A stretch of DNA of 64,000 bases from assembly GCF_018598185.1 (NCBI RefSeq), contig NZ_JAHESC010000017.1:62001-126000 (forward strand), given 5' to 3'. This DNA comes from Dawidia soli. GTDB lineage: Bacteria; Bacteroidota; Bacteroidia; Cytophagales; Cyclobacteriaceae. The notes beneath the pieces were generated by a model. The model was given only the letters and a program-made list of their open reading frames with translations, was not told the origin of the DNA and ran no database searches. A program made the translations under genes and the position numbers. Of this stretch, positions 17,341 to 27,100 are shown piece by piece (position 1 is the first letter of the stretch; every line of letters starts with the position of its first letter).

Positions 17341-18453
17341 ATGAAGCTACTGGACAAGTATATTCTGAAAAACTTCCTCAGCACGTTCTTCTTCGTGGTG
17401 CTGATCCTGCTGGCCATCATTACCGTGATCGACATGACCGATAAGATGGACAAGTTTGCCAAGGCCCAGCTGCAATCGGCGCAGATCGCCCAGTATTACC
17501 TGGACTTTGTACCGTGGATCGGCAGCCTGGTAGCGCCCATCACCATCTTCATCGCCACGGTATATATCTGCGCGCGCATGGCGGGGCACACCGAGATCAT
17601 CGCCATGCTCAGCTCGGGCATGAGCTTCCGCCGCATCCTGGTGCCGTTCTTTATCGGCGCGGCCATCGTGGCGGCCCTCATGTTCATCCTCAACGGCTGG
17701 GTCATCCCCAACTCCAATAAGCGCCGTGTAGCCTTCGAAGTACAGTACCTGAAAAACAAATACTACTTCGACAAGCAGAACATACACATACAGGTGGCGA
17801 CCAACACGTACCTGTACATGAAGAGCTATAACAACACCAACCAGACGGGCTATCAATTCAGCCTGGAAAAGTTCCAGGACAACAAGCTCATCGAAAAGCT
17901 CACCGCCAGCCGCATCGAATGGGACACGGCCAAGCTAAAATGGACGCTGCGCGACTGGCGCCTGAAGAAGGTAGAAAAGATCTTCCACACCGTCGGCGCA
18001 AAACCGGCCGGCGACACCACGCTGGTCACGACCGGCAACGAAATGGACACCACGCTGGTGATCCACCCGAAAGAGTTTGAAAGCGACTACCGCAAGTACG
18101 ACGGCATGACGATGAACGAGCTTAGCGAGCACATCCACACGCTGCGTGCGCGCGGCTCCACCGGCATCGAGACGTACGAAGTAGAATTATATACCCGCTA
18201 CACGGCTCCCTTTACGATCTTTATCCTGGTCTTTATGGGCGTGATCGTATCGTCGCGCAAAAGCCGCGGAGGCACGGGCGTGCAGATCGCGCTGGGCTTT
18301 GCGCTTTCTTTCGTCTTTATTTTATTCTTTACTCTTTTCAGAACGTATGCCGAAAACGGCTCGGAGTCGCTCACACCACAGATCTCCGTCTGGATTCCCA
18401 ACATCATCTTCGGCGCAGTAGCGCTGTGGATGTATAAATACGTGCCTCGCTAA
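17341..18453 (+). CDS. LptF/LptG-family permease (YjgP/YjgQ)
   Basis: The 370-residue protein begins MKLLDKYILKNFLSTFFFVV, the typical start of LPS-export permeases. Three N-terminal helices (about 12-33, 58-80, 97-120), a large periplasmic beta-jellyroll (about 135-285) and three C-terminal helices (about 287-306, 318-338, 346-366) give the standard layout; GMSFRRILVP is the coupling-helix region facing LptB. The protein lifts lipopolysaccharide from the inner membrane to the Lpt bridge. It follows tgt by 4 bp and is probably in one transcript with it and the downstream transporter. Bacteroidota usually carry separate LptF- and LptG-like genes; which one this is cannot be decided here. Confidence 0.93.
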   Translation: MKLLDKYILKNFLSTFFFVVLILLAIITVIDMTDKMDKFAKAQLQSAQIAQYYLDFVPWIGSLVAPITIFIATVYICARMAGHTEIIAMLSSGMSFRRILVPFFIGAAIVAALMFILNGWVIPNSNKRRVAFEVQYLKNKYYFDKQNIHIQVATNTYLYMKSYNNTNQTGYQFSLEKFQDNKLIEKLTASRIEWDTAKLKWTLRDWRLKKVEKIFHTVGAKPAGDTTLVTTGNEMDTTLVIHPKEFESDYRKYDGMTMNELSEHIHTLRARGSTGIETYEVELYTRYTAPFTIFILVFMGVIVSSRKSRGGTGVQIALGFALSFVFILFFTLFRTYAENGSESLTPQISVWIPNIIFGAVALWMYKYVPR

Positions 18454-18460
18454 AATCATC

Positions 18461-19375
18461 ATGGCTTCCCGCAACGACTACTACAAACTTCACTTTATTG
18501 TTTTTCTGTGGGGCTTCTCCGCCATACTTGGTAAGCTCGTCACCATCCCTGCCGTGGAAATGATCGTATGGCGCGCGCTCTTCGCCTTCCTGGGCATGGG
18601 TTTCGTCATCTTCACGACACGCAGCAGCTTTGTCGTCGGCACACGCGACTTAATCAGGCTGTTGCTGATCGGAGTCATCGTGGCCGTTCACTGGATCGCC
18701 TTCTTTGGCGCCGCCCGAGTCTCCAACGTATCGGTTAGCCTGATCGGCTTTGCCACCAACTCGCTCTGGGCCGCCATACTCGAACCATGGTTCAACCGCA
18801 CACGCATCAAAAAGTTTGAGATTGCATTAGGCCTGGTGGTGATCTTCGGCCTGTATATCATTTTCTCATTCGACTTCCAATACAAGCTCGGCCTGCTCAT
18901 GGGCATCGCCGCAGGCTTCACATCGGCCCTGTTCTCGATCTTCAACGCACGCGCCGTAAAACACCTGCACCCGTTCACCATCACGTTCTATGAAATGATC
19001 GGCGTCTTCCTGGCAGCACTTCTTTTCTTGCCGGTATACCAGCACTTCTGGGCAACAGACCACGTACTGCACCTCCTACCCAGCGGCGTCATGGACGTCA
19101 TCTACATCGCACTCCTGGCCGGCGTCTGCTCCGTATATGCCTACACTGTCGCCGTAGAACTGATGAAACGCATCTCGGTTTTCGTCATCCAGCTCAGCCT
19201 CAACCTCGAGCCCGTCTACGGCATCGTCATGGCGACCATCATCTTCGGCTCCGCCGAAAAAATGGGCTGGAACTTTTACCTCGGCACCTGCATCATCATG
19301 CTGGCCGTCGGCGCGTACCCGGTTCTGAAGAAGCGCGTAGCCGCTGCCCGCGAACGCGCGGGAAAGGCAGCTTAG
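18461..19375 (+). CDS. DMT/EamA-family transporter
   Basis: The 304-residue protein has ten predicted transmembrane helices and two internal EamA repeats (about 10-135 and 148-295). FIVFLWGFSAILGKLV at helix 1 and the FVIQLSLNLEPVYGIVMATIIFGSAEKMG segment in the second repeat are typical of drug/metabolite exporters of the RhaT/EamA type. The Lys/Arg-rich C-terminus should face the cytoplasm. It starts 8 bp after the lptF/G-like gene and ends before a palindromic intergenic repeat. The substrate is unknown. Confidence 0.9.
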   Translation: MASRNDYYKLHFIVFLWGFSAILGKLVTIPAVEMIVWRALFAFLGMGFVIFTTRSSFVVGTRDLIRLLLIGVIVAVHWIAFFGAARVSNVSVSLIGFATNSLWAAILEPWFNRTRIKKFEIALGLVVIFGLYIIFSFDFQYKLGLLMGIAAGFTSALFSIFNARAVKHLHPFTITFYEMIGVFLAALLFLPVYQHFWATDHVLHLLPSGVMDVIYIALLAGVCSVYAYTVAVELMKRISVFVIQLSLNLEPVYGIVMATIIFGSAEKMGWNFYLGTCIIMLAVGAYPVLKKRVAAARERAGKAA

Positions 19376-19394
19376 AGTAATGGAACAAAAACTC

Positions 19395-19479
19395 CGCCCC
19401 GTAAGGGCGTAACTCAATAGCCCAGGCTGTAGGCCTGGGTTTTATAGCGCACAAAGGTCCAGCCTTGTAAGGGCGTAAC
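19395..19479. repeat. Bacteroidota-type intergenic palindromic repeat
   Basis: Two direct units ending in GTAAGGGCGTAAC (19395-19413 and 19461-19479) flank the hairpin CCCAGGC/GCCTGGG (19421-19439). I recall this organisation as a dispersed intergenic repeat in Bacteroidota genomes. It sits just after the DMT transporter stop and could serve as its terminator. Confidence 0.6.
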
Positions 19480-19526
19480 AATTCGAGCACGTCTCCCTGG
19501 CCCAAGCCCTCCGCCCTAAACCTATC

Positions 19527-19599
19527 TACGAATTTTTTCGTAAATAGTATTGTCTTTCTCCTTCCAGTACCGTAAGATTGTACTACGAAAACATTCGTA
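19527..19599 (+). promoter_or_regulatory. Two BlaI-type operators flanking the blaI promoter
   Basis: Perfect dyads TACGAA-TTTT-TTCGTA (19527-19542) and TACGAA-AACA-TTCGTA (19584-19599) share identical arms and 4-bp spacers, 57 bp apart. The second abuts the ATG. Between them lie TTG (19550) and TAAGATTG (19573-19580), a fair -33/-7 promoter. A dimeric BlaI-like repressor on both sites would clamp the promoter. Confidence 0.85.
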
Positions 19600-19600
19600 T

Positions 19601-19987
19601 ATGAGTGACAAGCCTCTGAAACCCACGGAAAAAGAACTCGAAATCCTTCAAATCCTGTGGGAAAACGATGTCGTGTCCGTCAAAGACGTGCACGAAAGCC
19701 TTGGCGGCGAAGCGACCAACGGCTACACCACCATTCTGAAGCTCATGCAGATCATGCACGAAAAGGGCCTTGTATCGCGGGAGCGCAGTGGCAAGCTTCA
19801 TATGTACAAAGCCGTTTTGTCGCAGGAAAGCACCCGCCAGCAGATGGTGGACAAAATGATCGACACCGTCTTCCAGGGCTCTGCCGCACAGCTGGTGCTG
19901 AGCGCGCTCGGCAACAACCGCTCTTCGAAAGAGGAGCTGCTCGAGATCCGTAAGTACCTCGAAAAACTGGAAGGAGGTGCGTCATGA
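19601..19987 (+). CDS. BlaI/MecI/CopY-family repressor
   Basis: The protein is 128 residues from the ATG at 19601; upstream in-frame TTG lies within the promoter. It has the winged helix of the Penicillinase_R family (KPTEKELEILQILWENDVVSVKDVHESLGGEATNGYTTILKLMQIMHEKGLVSRERSGKLHMYKA) and a C-terminal dimerisation helix (QQMVDKMIDTVFQGSAAQLVLSAL). Family members are released by proteolysis when a partner membrane protease senses cell-wall stress. The stop overlaps the start of the M56 gene (ATGA), so the two are coupled. It should repress its own operon through the two TACGAA-N4-TTCGTA sites. Confidence 0.95.
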   Translation: MSDKPLKPTEKELEILQILWENDVVSVKDVHESLGGEATNGYTTILKLMQIMHEKGLVSRERSGKLHMYKAVLSQESTRQQMVDKMIDTVFQGSAAQLVLSALGNNRSSKEELLEIRKYLEKLEGGAS

Positions 19988-22008
19988 GTAGCCTGTTATC
20001 CACAGCCCTGGGCTGGACCCTCATTCATTCCCTCTGGCAGGCACTGCTGGTATACGGCACGGTGACGATCGTGCTGCGTATCATTCCGTCACGCCATTCA
20101 TCGTTGCGGTATACCGTAACGTTGGGTAGCCTCGCCGTGGTGCTGGCGGCTGGTGTGGTAACATTCTGGTGGTATAGCCAGGCCCCGGCGCATCCTCTAT
20201 ATGCCGTGGCCGCAGACATGACCTATGCCCACGTCGCTCCCGATATCGCTGCGCCGGCCAGCATCTGGGAGCAGGCGCTCACGCACGTGGCAGCCCACAT
20301 GAACCTGATCCTGGCGATCTGGTTTGCCGGTGCGCTGCTGTTCTCGCTGCGCATCGCCGGTGGGATATGGTATGTCACCACGCTGCGCCGCACGTCATCG
20401 CCGGTGGGCCCGGGTTGGCAACAACCGCTGGAGACGTTGGTGCAACGGCTCGACATCCACCGGGTAGTGACCCTGGCTACCTCCGTGCGTCTGCAGGCGC
20501 CGGTCGTGCTGGGGTATCTCAAGCCGGTCATTCTGGTACCGGCCGGCATGCTGGCAGGGCTTTCGACCGAGCAGGTGGAGACCATCCTGCTACACGAGCT
20601 CGCCCACATACGCCGGCACGACTACCTGGTTAACCTGGCACAAATGCTGGTCGAAGCGCTATACTTCTTTAACCCATGCATCTGGGCGCTCTCCGCGCAG
20701 GTGCGCACCGAACGTGAGCACTGCTGCGACGACGCCGTGGTGCACTACGGCGGCAACGCCCGGGCCTATGCCACGGCCCTGGTACAGTTGGAAGAAGTAC
20801 GCTTGCGTCAGACCGGTGTGGCGTTGTCACTCGCCGAAAACAAACATCAACTTCTAACGCGTATCAAACGAATTATGGAAAGATCTGTCCAACAAAATCC
20901 CGGCCGCGAACGGCTGGTACCCGCGCTCCTGCTGGTCGTCGGACTCATATGTGCCTTCTGGATCACCTTCGGACAAAATACCGCCGAAGCGCAGCAGCAG
21001 AAAAAGGAGCAGGATACGAAACACGAAGCGACCGCCGGGCAAGAAGAGACCGCCGGGCAGTCACAATCGTTCTCTGTCACGGCCGACACGGTTTCGGTAT
21101 ACGACCGCAAAGGCAAACGCACGCATCACTATGAACGCCATACGACCATCACCGTAGGCGAAGACGGCCAGCCCCACGAGGTGACCACCGAGACCTACGA
21201 CGGCGATGATGTTCCGCCCGGCATGCGCTATTTTTCGTATACCCACCCCGTGCCGGTAGCGCCCGTCGACATTGCCGTCTTCGGATCTGGAGTTCCACCC
21301 ACGGCGTTCGAATTCGTTGAACCTATGGAGCTCGTGCCCCCGGTGTTCGATGTCGTTATACCGGACATTCCTTCCGTGGAGGCATTCATCCAGGAGTTCC
21401 CGCCCATCCCGGATATAATAATCGACTCCATACCGCCTATCCGCGACTATCGTACAGAAGCCGATATGCAGGCCATGCAGGAAGCCATCCTCGACAAGAT
21501 GAAAGGGAAGTTCGGCGACTTCTACGGCGAACACCAGGTCGAGCTGGAAAAGCTTATGGCCGAGGTACAAGCGGAAATGGCCAACGCACAGGCCTCGCTG
21601 CGCGCGGCCGATGCCGAGCTACAGCGCGACATGCTCAAACGTACGCGCGAGTATGTATACCGCGATAAAGTCCGCCGGGATGCCGAGCACGGCAAACGCA
21701 TGGCCGAGCTGCAACGCGACATGCAGAGTCACAGAGACGCCGTACGTAAGCACCAGGAAGCAGTAAGAATACAACAAGACATCGTGCGCGAAGAACATGC
21801 AAAAGTACAGGTCATGCACAAAGAGCTCGAACGTTACCATGCAGCACTGAGAGATCGCCTGGTCAAAGACGGGTATCTCAAAAACAAGGACGACATGTTC
21901 GAGCTACACGAGAGCGATACCGAAATGACCGTGAACGGCAAAAAGGTAAAAGAAAAAGACTTCACCGAATACCGCAAGCTGCGCAAGAAGTACGTAGAAG
22001 ATAAATAA
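19984..22008 (+). CDS. BlaR1-like M56 membrane metallopeptidase with coiled-coil C-terminus
   Basis: The protein is 674 residues. N-terminal membrane helices (about 8-38, 98-125) and a helix near 308-325 surround the M56 zinc protease: HELAH at residues 204-208 and EREHCCDDAVV supplying the third ligand. After the last helix there is no penicillin-binding or transpeptidase-like sensor; instead come a basic/acidic linker, a beta-rich Pro stretch (about 420-480) and a long charged coiled coil (about 490-640, repeats such as AELQRDMQSHRDAVRKHQEA). It should cleave the BlaI partner after sensing an envelope signal. No beta-lactamase gene adjoins, so the signal and regulon are probably not classical penicillin resistance. 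Confidence 0.9.
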   Translation: MSSLLSTALGWTLIHSLWQALLVYGTVTIVLRIIPSRHSSLRYTVTLGSLAVVLAAGVVTFWWYSQAPAHPLYAVAADMTYAHVAPDIAAPASIWEQALTHVAAHMNLILAIWFAGALLFSLRIAGGIWYVTTLRRTSSPVGPGWQQPLETLVQRLDIHRVVTLATSVRLQAPVVLGYLKPVILVPAGMLAGLSTEQVETILLHELAHIRRHDYLVNLAQMLVEALYFFNPCIWALSAQVRTEREHCCDDAVVHYGGNARAYATALVQLEEVRLRQTGVALSLAENKHQLLTRIKRIMERSVQQNPGRERLVPALLLVVGLICAFWITFGQNTAEAQQQKKEQDTKHEATAGQEETAGQSQSFSVTADTVSVYDRKGKRTHHYERHTTITVGEDGQPHEVTTETYDGDDVPPGMRYFSYTHPVPVAPVDIAVFGSGVPPTAFEFVEPMELVPPVFDVVIPDIPSVEAFIQEFPPIPDIIIDSIPPIRDYRTEADMQAMQEAILDKMKGKFGDFYGEHQVELEKLMAEVQAEMANAQASLRAADAELQRDMLKRTREYVYRDKVRRDAEHGKRMAELQRDMQSHRDAVRKHQEAVRIQQDIVREEHAKVQVMHKELERYHAALRDRLVKDGYLKNKDDMFELHESDTEMTVNGKKVKEKDFTEYRKLRKKYVEDK

Positions 22009-22031
22009 CACACCACGGCCACTATAAAAAA

Positions 22032-22067
22032 AGCTCCGGCAGAGTACGTTTTCTGCCGGAGCTTTTT
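22032..22067. terminator. Bidirectional terminator between convergent genes
   Basis: Stem AGCTCCGGCAGA (22032-22043) with TCTGCCGGAGCT (22052-22063), flanked by A-run on the left and T-run on the right. It serves the M56 gene and the DUF2490 gene. Confidence 0.9.
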
Positions 22068-22083
22068 GGTTTTTATACTTCTC

Positions 22084-22857
22084 TTAATGATGCGTCAGGT
22101 CGATATTATAACCCACCTGTACCTGCACGCCCACGTTGTTTTCCTGTTTCGCTCCGTTGGCTTTGATCAACATGTGGTATAACATCCCTGCCTGCACGGA
22201 TAAAGGCTTGGCTACCTGGTAGCCGACGCCGCCATAGAGCCGGTTCTGGTCCGGTTCATGAAAGGTCACACCTTCCCCCCAGCTTAAGAAGGCCTCGTCA
22301 TACACACTCACAAACCAGGTTTTCGGATCGAGCGCCGCGTGATTCAACGGCACAACTGCTTGAAAGCGATACCGCAGGCGCTTTTGAAACATGTTATACC
22401 CGTTGTTGACGACATGGCCGTCGCCATTGTCCGTGTGGGTCTGCAGGAAGCGTTGCTCAAACCGCAGGCGGTGGCTTAGCTTCAAACGGCTTACGCTGTG
22501 CTTGTAGGTCACTTGCTCCCACACGCGATGCTCGTTGTTTTTAAATGCCGTAGGCTGCTCACCATACTTGTAATTCCAGGTATATACATACCCCACCGGT
22601 ACGATAGAAAAATGTTTGTTCAGGGTAATCTCCGCGCCGGTACGAAACTGGTATTGCATCGGCTGAAAGAACTCCGCCTGCCGGAACTGCCCTTCCACGA
22701 TCAGTGAGGTACGCGGGCTTACTTTCCAATTGGTCGTCACCGAAAACCATTCGATGGATTGGTTGACGATCTCGCGATCGGCCGGTTGTGCCAGGCTTAC
22801 CAGCGAACTCAGGGTCAGTAGAACAATGCCGTAGCACCGTAAACGGAACGTTATCAC
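22084..22857 (-). CDS. DUF2490 outer-membrane-type protein
   Basis: The protein is 257 residues with a signal peptide (about 1-23, ending SLAQP). The mature part alternates short amphipathic strands (SLIVEGQFRQAEFFQPMQYQFRTGAEITL, FSIVPVGYVYTWNYKYG, LSHRLRFEQRFLQ, GVGYQVAKPLSVQAGMLYHML), as in DUF2490 proteins, predicted small outer-membrane beta-barrels of unknown role. It is monocistronic and convergent with the M56 gene. Three 11-bp direct repeats of the PhoB/OmpR-box kind lie upstream, so expression is probably under a two-component system. I cannot assign a function. Confidence 0.85.
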   Translation of the reverse strand: MITFRLRCYGIVLLTLSSLVSLAQPADREIVNQSIEWFSVTTNWKVSPRTSLIVEGQFRQAEFFQPMQYQFRTGAEITLNKHFSIVPVGYVYTWNYKYGEQPTAFKNNEHRVWEQVTYKHSVSRLKLSHRLRFEQRFLQTHTDNGDGHVVNNGYNMFQKRLRYRFQAVVPLNHAALDPKTWFVSVYDEAFLSWGEGVTFHEPDQNRLYGGVGYQVAKPLSVQAGMLYHMLIKANGAKQENNVGVQVQVGYNIDLTHH

Positions 22858-22913
22858 CTCGCTAAACTTTTGTTATTTTTCACAAAGTAAGCGAGTATAA
22901 AATTACCCTAGTT

Positions 22914-22951
22914 TTAACATTTTAACATTGACTTAACATTACGGTAACATT
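22914..22951 (-). promoter_or_regulatory. TTAACATT direct repeats, 11-bp periodicity
   Basis: TTAACATT at 22914, 22922 and 22933 and GTAACATT at 22944; the last three start 11 bp apart, reading as near-identical 11-bp units. This periodicity is that of OmpR/PhoB-family binding sites. The array is 57-94 bp upstream of the DUF2490 start, a suitable activator position. The rest of 22858-23002 has no gene. Confidence 0.6.
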
Positions 22952-23002
22952 GACTATCCCCTGAAATCGGACAGGAATCGAAGCTTTTCCTGGCTTTACA
23001 GG

Positions 23003-24130
23003 CTACTGAACCAGCACCGCCTGTCCGTTCCGAAGCTCTTCATAGGCCTCCGCCACCACCCGCTCGCCGGGTTTCAGCGCCCCAAACACCTCTACCAGCG
23101 AGTCGACCGCATGCCCTTTCTGCACCGGCAGCCACTCCGCAATGTTCTCCTTCAGGCGGATCACAAACACGCCCTCTGTCGATTGGAGCAGGGCCGTGCG
23201 GGGCACAAACAAGGTGGACTTATTGCGCGCCACCGGCAGCTTCACTTCCGCATACATGCCGGCCTTCAGCTCACCCCGGCGGTTATCCATATCAAACTCC
23301 GCCAGCATCGTACGGTTGCTTTCCTGCAGGCTGCCGGCGCTACGCGCAAACTGTGCCGTATACTCTTTACTCGGATCGGCCTGCACGGTAAAAGAAACCA
23401 TGCCGGTCTTGGGAATGGCATTCGACAGATTCTCCGGCACCGCTACCGTCAGGCGCAGACGCGCATGGTCTTCCAGTACAAACAGCGGCTTGGTGTTCCC
23501 CTCCGGCCCGACCAACTCGCCGGGGCTGACATTGCGCTCGATGACAGTGCCATCAAAAGGCGCGGTGACGGTGAGGTAGCTTACGAGTTGTGATTGTGCC
23601 GCCAGCTGCGCACGTGCTGCCGCGAGATTGCTCGTGGCCGCCGTCGCGAGCGCACTGTCCGCGAGCATGCGGGCGTACGCCATGTCGAGTTCGTTGGCCG
23701 ATACCGCGCCTTTCGTGCGACTGGTCGCTACAATACGTTGATATGTCAGGCCGCTGGCTTTCCGCTTCGCGCTCGCTTCGATCAGCGCGGCTTCGGCAGA
23801 CGCCTCCTGCGCGCGGGCGTGATTGAGGGAGGCCACCAGTTCCGGTGCTTCCAGTACGGCCAGCGTCTGCCCCTTGCGGACGACCGTACCGCGGTCGGCT
23901 TGTACCGAACCGATATAGCCTTTTACACGTGGGAAAATGTGCGTTTTATTCCAGGGCTTCAGCTCGCCGGGCAATACCGTCTGCAGCGACGGCTGCAGAC
24001 TCTGCACAGCCGCCGCGTGCACCACGGGAGTGCTACTGGCGGTGACGGCTTTTTTTTCTTCGTGGCCGCAGGCGGCCAGTAACGCCAGGCCCGCGGCCGG
24101 CAATAGGATATGGAGACGGAACAAGTTCAT
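23003..24130 (-). CDS. RND efflux periplasmic adaptor (membrane fusion lipoprotein)
   Basis: The protein is 375 residues from the ATG at 24130, chosen because it yields a lipoprotein signal (MNLFRLHILLPAAGLALLAAC; LAAC lipobox). It has the HlyD/AcrA layout: lipoyl half-motifs (IFPRVKGYIGSVQADRGTVVRKGQTLAVLEAPEL and LTVTAPFDGTVIERNVSPGELVG), a coiled-coil hairpin between them (about 105-170), and beta-barrel and membrane-proximal domains ending in GLGE-like GALKPGERVVAE. It links the inner-membrane pump, encoded 7 bp upstream, to the TolC-like channel. The order on the minus strand is tolC-like, pump, adaptor. Confidence 0.94.
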   Translation of the reverse strand: MNLFRLHILLPAAGLALLAACGHEEKKAVTASSTPVVHAAAVQSLQPSLQTVLPGELKPWNKTHIFPRVKGYIGSVQADRGTVVRKGQTLAVLEAPELVASLNHARAQEASAEAALIEASAKRKASGLTYQRIVATSRTKGAVSANELDMAYARMLADSALATAATSNLAAARAQLAAQSQLVSYLTVTAPFDGTVIERNVSPGELVGPEGNTKPLFVLEDHARLRLTVAVPENLSNAIPKTGMVSFTVQADPSKEYTAQFARSAGSLQESNRTMLAEFDMDNRRGELKAGMYAEVKLPVARNKSTLFVPRTALLQSTEGVFVIRLKENIAEWLPVQKGHAVDSLVEVFGALKPGERVVAEAYEELRNGQAVLVQ

Positions 24131-24137
24131 AGACAGA

Positions 24138-27100
24138 TTATGATTTCGAAGTATAGAATTTACTGTTTTGGTCTTCCGGGTCGAGCGACACCGAATCAAA
24201 CGAAGTACGGCGCTGCATGCGCGCAAACACCGCCGGCAGGATCAGCAGCGACGCCAGCGTCGAAGCGATCAGCCCGCCGATCACGGCCTGGCCGAGCGGC
24301 GCCACCTGGTCACCGCCTTCACCGAGGCCCGAGGCCATCGGCACCATGCCGGCGATCATCGCGATACTCGTCATGAGAATAGGGCGTATCCGGCTGCCGG
24401 CTGCGAGCAGGCCCGCCTGGCGCGCGTCTTTTACTTCCAGCCGCAGGTTCTCGGCGTTGGTGATCATCAGGATCGCGTTCGCCACCGACACTCCCACCGA
24501 CATGATCATGCCCATATACGATTGCAGGTTGAGCGTCGCGCCAAACAGCAGCAGCATGAGCAGCGAGCCCGCCAATACCGCCGGCACCGACGAAAGTATC
24601 GCCAGGGAAAGTTTGAATGACTGGAAGTTCGCCGCCAGCAGCAGGAAGATGATCACGATCGCGACCACGAGCCCACCCTGTAAGCTGGTGAGCGTCTCGG
24701 CCAGCAGCTTCACCTGCCCTTTAAACTCGATGGCCATGCCCCGCGGCGCTTCTCCCGCGCGTGCCACCGCTTCCTCCACCGCCCGGCTGGCGCTGCCGAG
24801 GTCTTTCTGATGCAGGTTAGCCGTGATCGTCACCAGACGGTTCGGACCGGAGCGATCGTATTGCCCGGGACCACTTTCTTCCGAGAACGTGGCAACGTCG
24901 GTCAGCGTGGGGTGCAGGTTGCCGCTCTGCAGCGGTATATTAGCAATATCCTCTACGGTTGTCATTTTATACTCGGGCACCTGTACCTGCACCTGGTACG
25001 CCAGGCCTTTGTCATTGTCGAGCCAGAGGTTCTTATCGGTAAAACGGCTGGACGACGTGGCCGCCACAAGCGACCGCGCCACCTGCGTAGGTGTGACACC
25101 CAGCTGCCCGGCACGCTCGCGGTCCATGTCGATGCGCAGGATGGGGTAGTCCATCGGTTGTGCGATCTGCACATCGCGCAGGAACGGGATCTCTTGCATA
25201 TTCGTCATCACCTTGCGGGCGAACTTCTCTGCCTCGCGAATGTCTTTTGCCGCAATGTTCACCTCGATGGGCGTAGCGGCCCCCTGGCTCATGATCTTAT
25301 CCACCAGCTCGATCGGCTCGAATGAGAGTCGCAATCCCGGCACAGCCTTCGTGATGCCCGCGCGCAGGCGCTCTTTTAAGGCGTCGATACGCACGGGGTA
25401 GTCTTCGTGCAGCGACACCTGCAGCACCGCTTCGTGCGAACCGCTGTTAAACACAAAGATCTGCGAGGTGCCATAGCTGGAGGGCACATTCCCTACATAC
25501 GCCGAGGAGATGGCAACGTGCTCCGCTCCTACTTCTTTCCGAATGACGTCCAGCACTTTCAGCGTGATCTCTTCTGTACGCTCTACACGCGTACCGTCGG
25601 TTGCCCGAAGCCGCAGCTGGAACTGATGGCTGTTTGCCTTCGGTAAAATATCGGTACCGATCGCCCAGAACGCTATACCGATCACCAGCACCGCCCCCAA
25701 CAGGTATACCGTGGTCCACAACGCACCGCGGTCCATGATCTTCTCCAGCCAACCGGTATAGCGGATCTTAAAGCGGTCGAATGCAGTCTCACGGTGCGGA
25801 TGCCGCGCTTCTTCTACAACGTCTTCCGTCTCGCGGTGATCGAGTGCCAGCGCCGGCACCTCGGGATAGTGCTTGTGATCTTTTAACAACCAGTTCGACA
25901 GCACCGGCACAAAGGTCTGTGACAACAAGAACGAAGCCGTCATCGCAAACCCCACCGCCAACGACAAGGGCAGGAACATCGACTTCGGCACACCGCTCAT
26001 CACAAACGCCGGCGCAAACACCGCGAGGATCGAAAGCAGGATGAGCAGCTCGGGGAAAGCGATCTCTTTACACGCATCCCAGATCGCCTGTGCCTTGGGC
26101 TTATTCATTTCCAAATGCTGGTGTATATTCTCGATCGTTACGGTAGCCTGGTCGACAAGGATCCCTACCGCCAGCGCCAGCCCGCTCAACGTCATGATAT
26201 TAATGGTCTGCCCGAACAGGTTCAATAAAATTACCGCACTGAGTACCGACACCGGTATGGTCACCACCACGATGATTACACTGCGCCAGTCGCGCAGGAA
26301 CAACAACACCATCAACCCCGTCAGCAATGCACCCAACGCACCCTCCGTCACCAGGCTTTTCAGCGCATTGGTGACATACGTCGACTGGTCGAACTCGTAC
26401 GAGATCGAGACATCTTCCGGCACGGCGTTCTGCAACGTCGGCAGGGCTGCACGAATGCTATTGACCACATCCAGCGTAGAAGCATCCGACTTCTTGACCA
26501 CCGGTATATATACCGCGCGGCGCCCCTGCACCAGCGCATAACCCACCGTAATGTCGGCCGCATCTTCTACCGTGCCGATGTCACGCACAAATACCGTTGG
26601 CCCGGCGCCTACCCGCAGGGGTATATCCAGGAAGTCCGCCGGCTTTGCAACCAGCGAGTTGACCGGCGTCATCAGCGTACGGTTGCCGATGCGAATGTTC
26701 CCCGCGGGGGAAGGCTGGTTGTTGACCCCAATGGCACGAATGACTTCCTCCGGCGTGAGCTTGTAGCTTCGCAGGCGTTGCGGGTCCACCTTGATGACGA
26801 TCGTACGTTGATTCCCGCCGAGCGGCGGCGGACTGGACACACCCTCGATCTTCGAGAACATGGGCCGTATGCGCGACGAGGCATAATCCTGTATTTCGTT
26901 CAGCGGCCGCACCGCGCTGGAAAACACCAGCTGCCCTACCGGCACCGAGCTGGCGTCAAAGCGAATGACCTGCGGGGGCACCGTGCCCTCGGGCATATAA
27001 GCCTTTGCGCGTGAAATGTTGTTGGCCACCTCGGCTGCCGCCTGCGCCATGTCCGTGCCCGGATAGAATTGCAGCTTGATCAGCGACATCCCCTGGATAG

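Noticed and set aside
22911-22960. CRISPR-like short repeats
   Set aside because: Units are only 8-11 bp with no spacers; a regulator box explains them.
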